Shown piece after piece: positions 49,993-58,640 of a stretch of 64,000 nucleotides of DNA. Source of the DNA: Nitrospira sp. (lineage in GTDB: Bacteria > Nitrospirota > Nitrospiria > Nitrospirales > Nitrospiraceae); contig JABMDL010000002.1 in the NCBI GenBank assembly GCA_015903945.1, positions 105,689 to 169,688 of the forward strand. Direction: 5' to 3'. Within the stretch, counting starts at the first letter, position 1. Every line of letters starts with the position of its first letter. Made by a program: the position numbers and the translations under genes. Under the pieces are notes generated by a model. It worked only from the letters and a program-made list of their open reading frames with translations. It was not told the DNA's origin and ran no database searches.

Positions 49993-50166
49993 TTAACGCG
50001 TGGCAACGGGTTGAGGCTCTCGTGCCGCCAAACTCTTTCTTCGATTGTTGGAAATCGTACGATCGATGATGGCGCCGCAATTAATGCACTTCCAGGCATA
50101 GAAAATGAGAAAGAAATCAGAGAACCGCTCCAACATCATCATTCCCTTGCACTTCGGACATTCCAT
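49993..50166 (-). CDS. Small zinc-ribbon protein
   Basis: A 57-residue product from ATG 50166, chosen because GGGAGG is five bases before it; ATG 50169 is directly adjacent and an upstream frame to 50241 is unsupported. It has two CxxC pairs, CPKCKGMMM and CINCGAIID, that form a rubredoxin-like zinc ribbon, followed by a basic tail (RTISNNRRKSLAAREPQP). Similar mini-proteins occur widely in this kind of genome without an assigned role. It lies opposite the possible RNA transcript at 49903. Confidence 0.65.
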   Translation of the reverse strand: MECPKCKGMMMLERFSDFFLIFYAWKCINCGAIIDRTISNNRRKSLAAREPQPVATR

Positions 50167-50350
50167 CATATCCTCCCAGGTGACTAAGTGTGCAGCTGGA
50201 GGCCTATCTAGCAAGAGATGCACCAAATTGTCATTGTTCAATATTTCAATGGGTTATGATTTACGTATTTGTCTCAGGGGGTAAAAACCGCCAATTTGTC
50301 TAGTACAAAAACGTCCGAGGTGTCAGTTTTTGTGCAATGACGAAGGATCC

Positions 50351-51091
50351 ATGACACCAAGAAAACAAGCAAACAGTATTACGACCTGGCCCGAATCGGA
50401 ACGCCCGCGTGAGCGACTGCTTGCGAAAGGTTCGGACACTCTTTCCGACGCACAGCTCCTGGCCATTCTTCTCAGAACCGGACGGCGCGATTCTTCGGCC
50501 GTGCAAGTGGCAATGGAACTTCTCAGTCGAAGCGGAGGAGTTGGTGGCCTTGCCACGTGCGGCGTCGAAGAGCTCTGCGCGATTCCAGGCATGGGGCCTG
50601 CGAAAGTCGCCCAATTGAAGGCAGCTATCGAGCTGGGACGGCGATCGCTGGCGACGCCGCTGTCGACCGGCACGCGCATCTCAACCAGTGTTGATCTCTA
50701 CAGGCACTTCTATCCCATGCTCCGCGATCAGAAACACGAAATCTTCAAGGTTGTCCTGCTCGATGCAAAAAACAGCTTCGTCAAGGAAGCGACGGTATCC
50801 AAAGGCAGTCTCACGCTGAGCATTGTCCACCCACGGGAAGTCTTTGCGTTCGCGGTGCGTGAATCTGCGGCAGGCGTAATCTTTCTGCACAATCATCCTA
50901 GCGGAGACCCCACACCGAGCCTTGAGGACCGGCAATTAACGGACCGGCTGGTGGCCGCCGGCAACTTGCTCGGCATTCCTGTATTGGACCATATCGTTAT
51001 CGGTGATGGCCGGTATGTCAGTTTTGCGGATGAGGGCTGGCTTGCAAGCGAAGGAACAGCTCGGCCCATAGGGAGAAGCCGAATGGCCTAG
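50351..51091 (+). CDS. radC: RadC-family JAB/MPN domain protein
   Basis: About 246 residues from ATG 50351. An N-terminal helix-hairpin-helix part (ERPRERLLAKGSDTLSDAQL, LCAIPGMGPAKVAQLKAAIEL) is followed by the JAB1/MPN metalloprotease-like domain with LDAKNSFVKEATVSKGSLT, VHPREVFAFAVRESAAGVIF and the JAMM motif HNHPSGDPTPSLEDRQLTDR. The role of RadC is not settled; links to DNA repair in older work were not upheld. Length is normal. The EF-G-like gene begins 46 bases after its stop. Confidence 0.93.
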   Translation: MTPRKQANSITTWPESERPRERLLAKGSDTLSDAQLLAILLRTGRRDSSAVQVAMELLSRSGGVGGLATCGVEELCAIPGMGPAKVAQLKAAIELGRRSLATPLSTGTRISTSVDLYRHFYPMLRDQKHEIFKVVLLDAKNSFVKEATVSKGSLTLSIVHPREVFAFAVRESAAGVIFLHNHPSGDPTPSLEDRQLTDRLVAAGNLLGIPVLDHIVIGDGRYVSFADEGWLASEGTARPIGRSRMA

Positions 51092-51137
51092 CACACGTCG
51101 ATCGTTCCCCACATACTCATCATGAGGAGGGCATGCC

Positions 51138-53240
51138 ATGGAAGAGACCCGTATGGAGCCCATGAAAAATGTCGCGATTGTGTCCAATGTCGGCGCAGGC
51201 AAGACATCCCTCAGTGAGGCACTCCTTTATACAGGCGGGGCCATTCCCGTGCTTGGCTCCGTCACTCAAGGGACCACCGTCTCTGATTTCGAACCGGAAG
51301 AATTCCATCACCGAACCTCAGTCAGCACCAGCATCCTTCAGTTTGTCTGGAACCACACTCGCATCACTCTGCTCGACCCTCCGGGCGCATTGAGCCTCCT
51401 CGGTGAATCACTCGCCGCCCTGAGGGCCGTTGATGCGGTCATCGTTGTTCTTGATGGAACGGCCGGCATTCGGACGGAATTGGCGCGCCTCTGGACACGA
51501 GCTGCCGAACTCGGCTTGCCGTGTCTCCTGTTCGTCAATGGATTGGATCGAGAGAGAACGTCAATCGAAACGGTGCTGGAGTTATGCCAGAAGCAATTGG
51601 ACTGTTCTCCGCTTCCCATGGTTGCGCCAGTTGGGCAAGGCCTTCAGTTGGAGGGCGTGATAGACCTTCTCCACCAGCGCGTGCTTCGGTCAGGTCCCAC
51701 GTCCCCCACCGTTGAGGCCATCGCAGTCCCAGGGCATCTCGAGGCGGTAGCGAAGGCCGGTCGGACGCGGCTTCTTGAAACAGTGGCGGAAAACGAGGAA
51801 GCCCTCCTTGATACCTATGTCACACAAGGCGACCTGAGCGAGAATGACCTGCTGCACGGATTACGATCGAGTATTCTGGCCAGGCAGTGTGTTCCGCTAT
51901 TCGCAGGTTCAGCAACACGTAATGTCGGCATCTGGCCGTTGCTCAACGCAATCCGCACCTTGCTGCCGTCACCGCACGAACGCGGAGCCCACCATCCTTT
52001 CATCGGCGTGCATCCGGAGACCGACGCACCATGTGAGCGGAAGGGGAGCACGCAGGAGCCCTTTTCGGCCTATATCTTCAAGACACTGATCGACCCATTC
52101 GTCGGACGGCTGTCTTACTGTCGCGTGATGTCGGGAACCGTGCAGGCTGATTCAACAGTCTGGAATGCCTCGAAGCGGGTGCGTGAGAAGCTCGGCCACT
52201 TCTATACACTATGCGGAAAGCGCCATACGGCAGTTGGAGCCGCACAAGCGGGTGATATCATTGCGATAGGGAAATTGCGCGAGACTCAAACTGGCGATAC
52301 GCTCTGTCAGGAGAAGGATCCTGTGTGCTATCCGGGCTTGGGGCTTCCTCGCCCGGTCCTGTCGTACGCCATTGAGGCCAAATCAAAGTCGGACATCGAC
52401 AAGGTGAGCCTCGGCCTTCATAAGTTGATTGAGGAAGATCCGACACTGGGTTTTACCCGCAACCCGGACACTAAGGAGATGGTGCTGAGCGGGCTGGGCC
52501 AATTGCATATCGACCTCGCGCTGGAAAAGCTTCATCGCAAGTTTGGCGCCGACGTCATGTTGCACACGCCGAAAATTCCTTACCGGGAAACGATCCAAGC
52601 CACATCACGCGCCCAGGGTAAATACAAGAAACAAACCGGGGGGCATGGGCAGTATGGGGACTGCTGGCTGGAAGTCGAGCCCTTGCCGCGCGGGCAGGGC
52701 TTCATTTTCCAAAATCATGTCGTGGGAGGGGCGATTCCCAGGAACTTCATTCCAGCGGTGGAGAAAGGGGTGATCGAGGCGATGCATGAGGGTGTGCTCG
52801 GCGGGTATCCCGTCGTCGACGTCCGTGTGACTGTCTATGATGGGTCCTTTCATGTGGTCGACTCGTCGGAACTGTCGTTCAAAATCGCCGGATCCATGGC
52901 CATCAAGAAGGCCATGGAAGCGGCGCACCCCGTGCTACTGGAGCCGATGATGACGGTCGAGATTGACGCGCCGACGGACGCCGTCGGCGTGGTGATGGGC
53001 GATTTGAGCGGTCGGCGGGGACGCATCCTTTCGGTGAGCGCACACGATCATGAGGAGCGGATCACCGCGCTCGTCCCGCTGGCCGAATTATTGAAGTACG
53101 CGCCGGCACTGAACGGCATGACGGGCGGGCGGGGGAACTATGTCATGGAGTTTGCCCGTTACGATGAAGTGCCGCGCGATCTGGCCGTCAGGATCATTGA
53201 GCAGCACAAGGCGGAACGGCACGCCGTCGCGATACACTGA
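51138..53240 (+). CDS. Elongation factor G-like protein with altered GTPase motifs
   Basis: The 700-residue protein has the full five-domain plan of EF-G: G domain, domain II (EPFSAYIFKTLIDPFVGRLSYCRVMSG), III (GLGQLHIDLALEKLHRKFG), IV (HGQYGDCWLEVEPLPRGQGF) and V (TDAVGVVMGDLSGRRGRILS). The GTPase motifs differ from translocase EF-G: G1 SNVGAGKTS, switch I HRTSVSTS in place of RGITI, G3 DPPGALSL where EF-G has DTPGH (the catalytic His is Ala), and G4 NGLDRE in place of NKMD. It belongs with EF-G-like paralogues of unclear role. GAGGAGGG precedes the ATG. It is not near rpsL, rpsG or tuf. Confidence 0.88.
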   Translation: MEETRMEPMKNVAIVSNVGAGKTSLSEALLYTGGAIPVLGSVTQGTTVSDFEPEEFHHRTSVSTSILQFVWNHTRITLLDPPGALSLLGESLAALRAVDAVIVVLDGTAGIRTELARLWTRAAELGLPCLLFVNGLDRERTSIETVLELCQKQLDCSPLPMVAPVGQGLQLEGVIDLLHQRVLRSGPTSPTVEAIAVPGHLEAVAKAGRTRLLETVAENEEALLDTYVTQGDLSENDLLHGLRSSILARQCVPLFAGSATRNVGIWPLLNAIRTLLPSPHERGAHHPFIGVHPETDAPCERKGSTQEPFSAYIFKTLIDPFVGRLSYCRVMSGTVQADSTVWNASKRVREKLGHFYTLCGKRHTAVGAAQAGDIIAIGKLRETQTGDTLCQEKDPVCYPGLGLPRPVLSYAIEAKSKSDIDKVSLGLHKLIEEDPTLGFTRNPDTKEMVLSGLGQLHIDLALEKLHRKFGADVMLHTPKIPYRETIQATSRAQGKYKKQTGGHGQYGDCWLEVEPLPRGQGFIFQNHVVGGAIPRNFIPAVEKGVIEAMHEGVLGGYPVVDVRVTVYDGSFHVVDSSELSFKIAGSMAIKKAMEAAHPVLLEPMMTVEIDAPTDAVGVVMGDLSGRRGRILSVSAHDHEERITALVPLAELLKYAPALNGMTGGRGNYVMEFARYDEVPRDLAVRIIEQHKAERHAVAIH

Positions 53241-53248
53241 CGGGTGAT

Positions 53249-54655
53249 TCAGTCGGCGGGCTTGAGCACCACGTAGAATGCCCGGGTCTCGCGCAGCACT
53301 CGGAGCAAGATCGTGTCTCCGCGTCGGATTCGGCCAATGGCCGCGGTGAAGTCCTCGACGGAGAGGATCTCGCCCCGGTTGACTTCTTTGATCAGATCGC
53401 CTTCCCGCAGTCCTTCGGCCTGCGCCAGGCTCCCGGGCTCCACCTTCGAGATGACGACACCTTTCGCGTCACGCAGGTTGAACTTATCGGCTAAGGCGGC
53501 GGTCAACTCCTGCACGTCGAGACCGAGTTTAATTTCACTGCCAGGCGGCGGAGGAGGGGACGCGGCGCTCGCCATCTCACGCCGTTCACTGAGGCGAATG
53601 TCCAGCGTCATTCGCGTGAGATCTCGAACGACTTCGATCTTCGAGGTAGCTCCCGGGGCGAGCGTCCCGATCAAGCGCGATAGCTTATTGGGAGAATCCA
53701 CCACATGGCCGTCGATTCTGATGATAATGTCGCCCGGCTTGATGCCGGCTGCCGCTGCCGGGTCATTGGGAAATACTTCATTGACCAGAACACCCTCGTT
53801 CTCCGCCACGCCGAATTTTTTGGCCAAATCCGGGGTCAGCGGCTGAATGCCGACCCCCAGCCACCCGCGAGCCACTCTGCCTTTGGCCAGTAGGTGCTCG
53901 ATCACCTGTTTCGCCATGTTCGACGGAATGGCAAATCCAATACCTTGGGCGAAATTGATGATAGCCGTATTGATCCCGATGACCTCGCCATGAAGATTGA
54001 GCAGGGGACCGCCGGAATTTCCGGGGTTGATCGATGCGTCGGTTTGAATGAAGTTTTCGTAGCGGGACAAATTGATATTCTCTCGGCCGATGCCGCTGAC
54101 GACCCCCAGTGTCACCGTGCGGTCGAGGCCAAAGGGGTTTCCCACCGCCAGGACCCATTGCCCGACTTTCACCCCAGCGGAATCGCCGAATCGTGCACTG
54201 GGTAACGGCCGATCGGTTGTTACTTTGAGGAGTGCCAAATCCGTATCGGGATCTTTGCCGACCACCTGCGCGATCAATCTCGCCTTGTCGGAGAATCGAA
54301 CTTCGACCTCGGCGGCATCGCCGATGACATGGTTATTCGTGACAATATATCCCGTACTGTCCACAATCAGACCGGATCCTGAACCGGAGGCATTTGGCGT
54401 ACGCTCACTTCCCCGGTCACGTGCGCGACTACTACCGGTGACCGGAAAGAGATTGACGACCGACGGCGTTGCCCGTTCTGCCAAATCGGTAATGACCCCT
54501 TGAATTTCCTCCAGGAGGCGGAGACCTGAGGACACGTGTGTGCTCGCACCGGTGCGCTGTTCCGCACGGAGTGACACCGGATCTTGGAGTGACACCAGTA
54601 CGAGAAGAATCCCCAAGAAGAGTCTACGCCAGCGCAGGTATGACATGATTCTCAT
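53249..54655 (-). CDS. Periplasmic serine protease, DegP/DegQ (HtrA) family
   Basis: About 468 residues from ATG 54655. A membrane-type signal (FLGILLVLVSLQDPVSLRA) sends it to the periplasm. The trypsin-like domain has His in VTNNHVIGDA, Asp in DPDTDLALLKV and Ser in NPGNSGGPLLNL. Two PDZ domains follow (GWLGVGIQPLTPDLAKKFGV and LGLDVQELTAALADKFNLRD). It degrades or refolds damaged envelope proteins. All catalytic residues are intact. It converges with the EF-G-like gene, leaving eight bases between stops. Confidence 0.95.
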   Translation of the reverse strand: MRIMSYLRWRRLFLGILLVLVSLQDPVSLRAEQRTGASTHVSSGLRLLEEIQGVITDLAERATPSVVNLFPVTGSSRARDRGSERTPNASGSGSGLIVDSTGYIVTNNHVIGDAAEVEVRFSDKARLIAQVVGKDPDTDLALLKVTTDRPLPSARFGDSAGVKVGQWVLAVGNPFGLDRTVTLGVVSGIGRENINLSRYENFIQTDASINPGNSGGPLLNLHGEVIGINTAIINFAQGIGFAIPSNMAKQVIEHLLAKGRVARGWLGVGIQPLTPDLAKKFGVAENEGVLVNEVFPNDPAAAAGIKPGDIIIRIDGHVVDSPNKLSRLIGTLAPGATSKIEVVRDLTRMTLDIRLSERREMASAASPPPPPGSEIKLGLDVQELTAALADKFNLRDAKGVVISKVEPGSLAQAEGLREGDLIKEVNRGEILSVEDFTAAIGRIRRGDTILLRVLRETRAFYVVLKPAD

Positions 54656-54705
54656 GCTGTCCTTGCCGTGATTGTAACGGATTCTGAGGGATCTCCCCAC
54701 CAGAC

Positions 54706-55353
54706 TTAGGCAGATTTAGCCGAGGGGGCTTGTAGCGACCGTTGACTGGTAAACCAGAGAACGATGCGATCCAAATCAGACTCCAAGCCAATCAGGATGA
54801 CAATATCATCCGGTCGAAAAGTCAGATCGTTAGACGGAGCCAGGACAAAAGGGCCGCGCAAAATTGCCGCGACATGGACCGAGGAAGACTGAGGTATGGC
54901 GCCGATGGATTGACCGACTGCTCCGGCAGTTCTGGTAACCGTCAAGCGATCAATCCGTGACGATCTCAGCTTCAGATCATGATGGAGTCGAAGAAGATCC
55001 TCATCAATAGCTTCAAGTTTAAGCTCGCGAATTTGGCTATCGATTTGAAGCAGTGCCCGTTTGAATTCATGAATTCGGATGGCCGCATGAGACAGAGTAG
55101 TGTCGAGATCGGCAAGATCAGGGCTCAATTGCCCCTGGATGAGAAACCGACGGGAAACGTGAGTGACCATCTGGCGGCCCACGTCGACGGTGAGCTGATC
55201 GATTCGCTGCAGCAGCGATGATGCCTGCCAATGGAGGCGAATAATCTGAACCTTGCGATTGACACGCTCGGAAATCGCAAGCACGATCTCATGGAACGCG
55301 CGTCCGGTAATGGAAAGTTCTTTATTGAGTCGACCGAATAACTCGAGAGTCAT
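54706..55353 (-). CDS. PhoU-like/TrkA_C regulatory domain protein
   Basis: The 215-residue protein has a helical first part (about 1-130), with long amphipathic helices like those of PhoU (ELSITGRAFHEIVLAISERV, IRIHEFKRALLQIDSQIREL), and a C-terminal RCK_C/TrkA_C domain: LTVTRTAGAVGQSIGAIP, VHVAAILRGPFVLAP, FRPDDIVILIGLESDLDRI. Such pairings regulate potassium or other cation transporters by binding nucleotides. No transporter gene is next to it. It lies 51 bases upstream of the protease start on the same strand. Confidence 0.75.
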   Translation of the reverse strand: MTLELFGRLNKELSITGRAFHEIVLAISERVNRKVQIIRLHWQASSLLQRIDQLTVDVGRQMVTHVSRRFLIQGQLSPDLADLDTTLSHAAIRIHEFKRALLQIDSQIRELKLEAIDEDLLRLHHDLKLRSSRIDRLTVTRTAGAVGQSIGAIPQSSSVHVAAILRGPFVLAPSNDLTFRPDDIVILIGLESDLDRIVLWFTSQRSLQAPSAKSA

Positions 55354-55582
55354 AGTCTGATAAGAGGGATTATGTAAACTTACAAAGCTGTACGAAATTC
55401 GATTGCGCCCATAGGCCCGTCCTTCCTCTAGGCGTCTCTACCCTATCGTGTTCTCCAAGTCAACCGTTCCATCATCCTTGGATATCATTGCCATCGGGGA
55501 AAGCAGTGCTCTAAAGGCAAGCACCTTCGAAATCTGAGTGATTGACACAGACGGTTGAAGATCGGATCGCAATTATGTGGGG
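55354..55582. other. Intergenic region upstream of the TrkA_C gene
   Basis: These 229 bases separate two minus-strand genes and are locally A/T-richer than the neighbours (TTATGTAAACTTACAAAGC). A promoter for the TrkA_C protein is likely here, but no consensus pair is certain. No reading frame or repeat is supported. Confidence 0.4.
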
Positions 55583-56227
55583 TCAGCGCGCGGGAATTTC
55601 CGGGCCTATCTTATCGACAATGACGTCTCGGATCTGTTGAGCAAACCGTTTCGAGACGGCCCGGTGCTGAAGGACCGGGCCAGAGTCCGACACAAGATAT
55701 GAGGCCGGAGGAGATTGTGACGTGATCGTTGCCTCGAATATGATGCGTAGCATCTTGCTTGGCTTGCCTGTCGCACCCCTGACTCCGAGGATCTCCTTGA
55801 GCGAGACGATAGAGACTACTTGCACGTCAGCTGCGGGCGGAACAAGCTGGGAGGTCTTACGCCCGATCTTGTTCTTCGGCTCCGGGAGAAGCTGAATAAT
55901 CGGGTCCGCGGCGAATTCATGGCGAAGATGTTGCCCGATTGCCCCTTTAGGTTTTTCGTCTTGGCGAATCCTGCTGTCCAGGATCACCGGAACGAGATTG
56001 ACGTAGATTGGGTCTTCCGGACGTCGCTTCTGGTCTGGGCGAACCCCCTGGGGTGGAGAGATTCCGGCGATCTCGTTATTGGTCACTCGCTCACTGACCA
56101 GAGAGTCAGTACCATCGCCGGCCACCGTCGCCGTTTGTCCTCCCGTGCAAGCCGATAGGGCCACAATCAGAACAGCACCAGGACAAGCAAGGCCCCTGTT
56201 TGTCACCGGAGTTGCTCTCCAAGACAT
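55583..56227 (-). CDS. Predicted lipoprotein, unknown function
   Basis: About 214 residues from ATG 56227, preceded by AAGGGA. Signal and lipobox: CPGAVLIVALSACTGGQ, so Cys is lipidated after cleavage. The mature part starts with a disordered stretch (ISPPQGVRPDQKRRPEDPIY), followed by alternating strands (IYVNLVPVILDSRIRQDEKP, VQVVSIVSLKEILGVRGATG) and a C-terminal helix (SKRFAQQIRDVIVDKIGPEI). I recognise no family. It is divergent from the envelope operon at 56422-58569, suggesting shared control. Confidence 0.7.
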   Translation of the reverse strand: MSWRATPVTNRGLACPGAVLIVALSACTGGQTATVAGDGTDSLVSERVTNNEIAGISPPQGVRPDQKRRPEDPIYVNLVPVILDSRIRQDEKPKGAIGQHLRHEFAADPIIQLLPEPKNKIGRKTSQLVPPAADVQVVSIVSLKEILGVRGATGKPSKMLRIIFEATITSQSPPASYLVSDSGPVLQHRAVSKRFAQQIRDVIVDKIGPEIPAR

Positions 56228-56421
56228 ACGGTATCCCTTCTCATTGTACCCACAATGAAAATCTTTTCCATACAGAGCGTTCGCATGCAAAGCTCATAAG
56301 CTACATCAAGTGTAACAGTCCCCTTCAGCTTGTCAAACCACGAAGGGGCTCTGTTGCCATGTTTTTCGTTCCATCTGCTTGGTATGATGACGGCGACTCT
56401 TCTTATTGTGATGGTCATCCT

Positions 56422-57093
56422 GTGAAGACGAGACATCTCATAGCCCTGGGCGTTCTGTGCTCCTGTGTGGGTATAGAGATGTCCCTATCTCCCTCCCCTG
56501 CGCGTGCGGAGTCGTATGTGGCTGGGGCAGTCGGAATCAATTTTGCCGACCGTATCAATACCATTGGTGGAACGGGTCCGCAGGCTGGGCTGCCCGGCCC
56601 CTTCGTCGACCGCGATCTGCAGAACTCCATAACCTATGGCGCGAAGGTTGGATATTTCCCAGGACACCGGTGGTTTGGGATCGAGGGTGAAGTGTTACAT
56701 ACAACCCCACACATTAAGAATTTGGGGGATGACCCAAGGACCACGAATTTTGATGCCGTTCCCGGGTTTCATCTCCGAGTGACCACCGCCGGCGTAAACT
56801 TTATCGCGCGGTATCCGGGTCGCAGCCTCCAGCCATACGCAGGGGTTGGGATAGGCATGGCCATTGCTCGGATCGGAGAAACCGCAACCATTCGGAGCGA
56901 TACCGATGTTGCAGCGGCGTGGAACCTATTGGCCGGGATTCGGGGGTTCGTGACCCCACACATCGCCCTCTTTGTTGAATACAAGTATACGGGGGCGTCC
57001 TTCCGGTTCGACCAAGCCTTCGGTCCCGACGGGGGCTTTGCCGGTAACTATAGAGCGCAGCATATTCTTAGCGGGTTGTCGTATCATTTCTAA
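56422..57093 (+). CDS. Outer-membrane beta-barrel protein (OmpA/OmpW-like porin fold)
   Basis: About 223 residues from GTG 56422; that start gives a clean signal peptide (VKTRHLIALGVLCSCVGIEM, cut after ARAE). ATG 56359 is an alternative. The mature protein begins SYVAGAVGINFADRINTIGG and is an eight-strand-like barrel: YGAKVGYFPGHRWFGIEGEV, VTTAGVNFIARYPGRSLQPY, LFVEYKYTGASFRFDQAFG, ending AQHILSGLSYHF with a terminal Phe. It would sit in the outer membrane as a small porin or structural protein. A Slp-like gene follows after 15 bases. Confidence 0.75.
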   Translation: MKTRHLIALGVLCSCVGIEMSLSPSPARAESYVAGAVGINFADRINTIGGTGPQAGLPGPFVDRDLQNSITYGAKVGYFPGHRWFGIEGEVLHTTPHIKNLGDDPRTTNFDAVPGFHLRVTTAGVNFIARYPGRSLQPYAGVGIGMAIARIGETATIRSDTDVAAAWNLLAGIRGFVTPHIALFVEYKYTGASFRFDQAFGPDGGFAGNYRAQHILSGLSYHF

Positions 57094-57108
57094 CCGAGGA
57101 GTACTCCT

Positions 57109-57828
57109 ATGTCTGGTCTGATGGTGCATGCTGCTCTGGGTTGCGCCGTCATCATCATGTCCGCTTGCGCGGAGTCTTTCCACCAGGTGCAACGCGATAC
57201 GGAACTCCTTGGTGTTCCTCTTGAGCTGGAACAAGAGGTCGATAGCAGCGTCCGTTTCGCGAATCTGAAAACTACGCCCAGCGAGTATATTGGACGAACG
57301 GTCATGATCGGCGGTACCGTCATTCGGGCTAAACGGACGGCAGTCAGAACAGAAGTGGAGGTGTTGCAACTGCCGACCGAAAAAGATGGACCCTTGACCG
57401 ATGAGCGCCTTCGGTCGGAAGGACGATTCCTGGCCGTTCGGGATGCGTTTCTCGACCCTGCCAGCCTGCCGGAAGGCACACCTGTGACGGTGATCGGTAC
57501 GGTAAAGGGAGAAGTGACCAGACCCCTGGATGAGAGCACCTATACCTATCCCCTTCTTGAGATCAAACACATTATCGATTGGAGTCGTATCGCAGCCGAG
57601 AGACGAAGGGATCGCACCCCAGACTATAGCTTCTACGCTCCGCCCTATGGGTGGGGCGGGTTCTCTCCATGGGGTGGGTTCTATCCATATGGTGCCTACG
57701 GAGGGGCCTTTGGCGGGTATTGGGGAAACCGAGGATTCTATGGCCACGCGCCGTACCTTGGGCCACGATCAACACCACCTCCGCCGCCACCTCCACGAAA
57801 TCCTTCCCCGCACCTCAGGCGGAGATGA
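57109..57828 (+). CDS. Slp-family outer-membrane lipoprotein with Gly/Tyr and Pro tail
   Basis: The 239-residue product has a lipoprotein signal (LGCAVIIMSACAES). The central domain matches the Slp family (YIGRTVMIGGTVIRAKRTAV, EVEVLQLPTEKDGPLTD, GRFLAVRDAFLDPASLPEGT, VTVIGTVKGEV, YTYPLLEIKHIIDW). The last 70 residues are aromatic and Gly-rich (YGWGGFSPWGGFYPYGAYGG) and end in a Pro run (TPPPPPPPRNPSP), which is unusual for Slp. GAGGAG precedes the ATG. It probably coats the outer-membrane inner face, and is in one transcript with its neighbours. Confidence 0.85.
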   Translation: MSGLMVHAALGCAVIIMSACAESFHQVQRDTELLGVPLELEQEVDSSVRFANLKTTPSEYIGRTVMIGGTVIRAKRTAVRTEVEVLQLPTEKDGPLTDERLRSEGRFLAVRDAFLDPASLPEGTPVTVIGTVKGEVTRPLDESTYTYPLLEIKHIIDWSRIAAERRRDRTPDYSFYAPPYGWGGFSPWGGFYPYGAYGGAFGGYWGNRGFYGHAPYLGPRSTPPPPPPPRNPSPHLRRR

Positions 57829-57834
57829 TCATCG

Positions 57835-58569
57835 ATGAAATATGAGGACAGGTCATTAGGGCGTAGCGTTTCCCGCCGTGAAGTGGTGACACTTCTTGCT
57901 GCGACTGGAGGAATATGGTTGACGGGGGGCAGCCTGGTTCCCAGGCTGACGTTTGCCGGCGCGGCAGAGCCTTCCTGTATCGTCCGGCCTGAACAAACCG
58001 AGGGCCCCTATTTTGTTGATGAGCAGTTGAACCGTTCCGACATTCGCTCGGATCCAGCCACCGGGGAGGTCAAACCGGGCACACCGCTGACGCTGATGTT
58101 TCAGGTCATGCGCATCAGTGCGGGCGCATGTCGTCCTCTGTCCGGCGCTCTGATTGACATCTGGCACTGCGACGCCATGGGGGCCTATTCGGATGTGCGG
58201 GATCCTGGGTTCAACACGCTCGGGCAGAAGTTTTTGCGTGGATGTCAAATCGCCGACGCAAGGGGCAGCACCCAATTCCTCACAATCTATCCCGGCTGGT
58301 ACCCGATCAGAACCGTACACATTCATTTTAAGATTCGCACCGCGCCGGTGGCGAAGAAGAGCGTTGCGTTTGCCTCGCAGGCGTACTTTCCCGATGAGCT
58401 CACTGATCAGGTTCATACGAGCCTTCCCTACTCCTCGATGGGACCCCGGCGAGTGAGAAACCGTCATGACTTCATCTTTCGAGACGGCGGGGACCGACTG
58501 ATGCTGGCTCCTACGCCGACGGCCGACGGGTATGCGGCCTCCTTTTCAATCGGCCTCCGGATTCCATAG
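57835..58569 (+). CDS. Tat-exported intradiol ring-cleavage dioxygenase-like protein
   Basis: The 244-residue protein starts with a Tat signal (SVSRREVVTLLAATGGIW) and has a dioxygenase core of the protocatechuate 3,4-dioxygenase type: EQTEGPYFVDEQLNRSDIRS, LIDIWHCDAMGAYSDV, and PGWYPIRTVHIHFKI. The iron ligands expected in the family (Tyr of AYSD, Tyr of GWYP, His-x-His of HIHFK) are all visible. It would act in the periplasm on aromatic compounds, or be a non-catabolic relative. It starts seven bases after the Slp-like gene. Confidence 0.88.
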   Translation: MKYEDRSLGRSVSRREVVTLLAATGGIWLTGGSLVPRLTFAGAAEPSCIVRPEQTEGPYFVDEQLNRSDIRSDPATGEVKPGTPLTLMFQVMRISAGACRPLSGALIDIWHCDAMGAYSDVRDPGFNTLGQKFLRGCQIADARGSTQFLTIYPGWYPIRTVHIHFKIRTAPVAKKSVAFASQAYFPDELTDQVHTSLPYSSMGPRRVRNRHDFIFRDGGDRLMLAPTPTADGYAASFSIGLRIP

Positions 58570-58640
58570 AACGACACGCCCTTGTCTTTCACGGCTGCAC
58601 CGCTGTAGCGTCCAGCGTAGGCGGATGATAAGCTGCCGAC

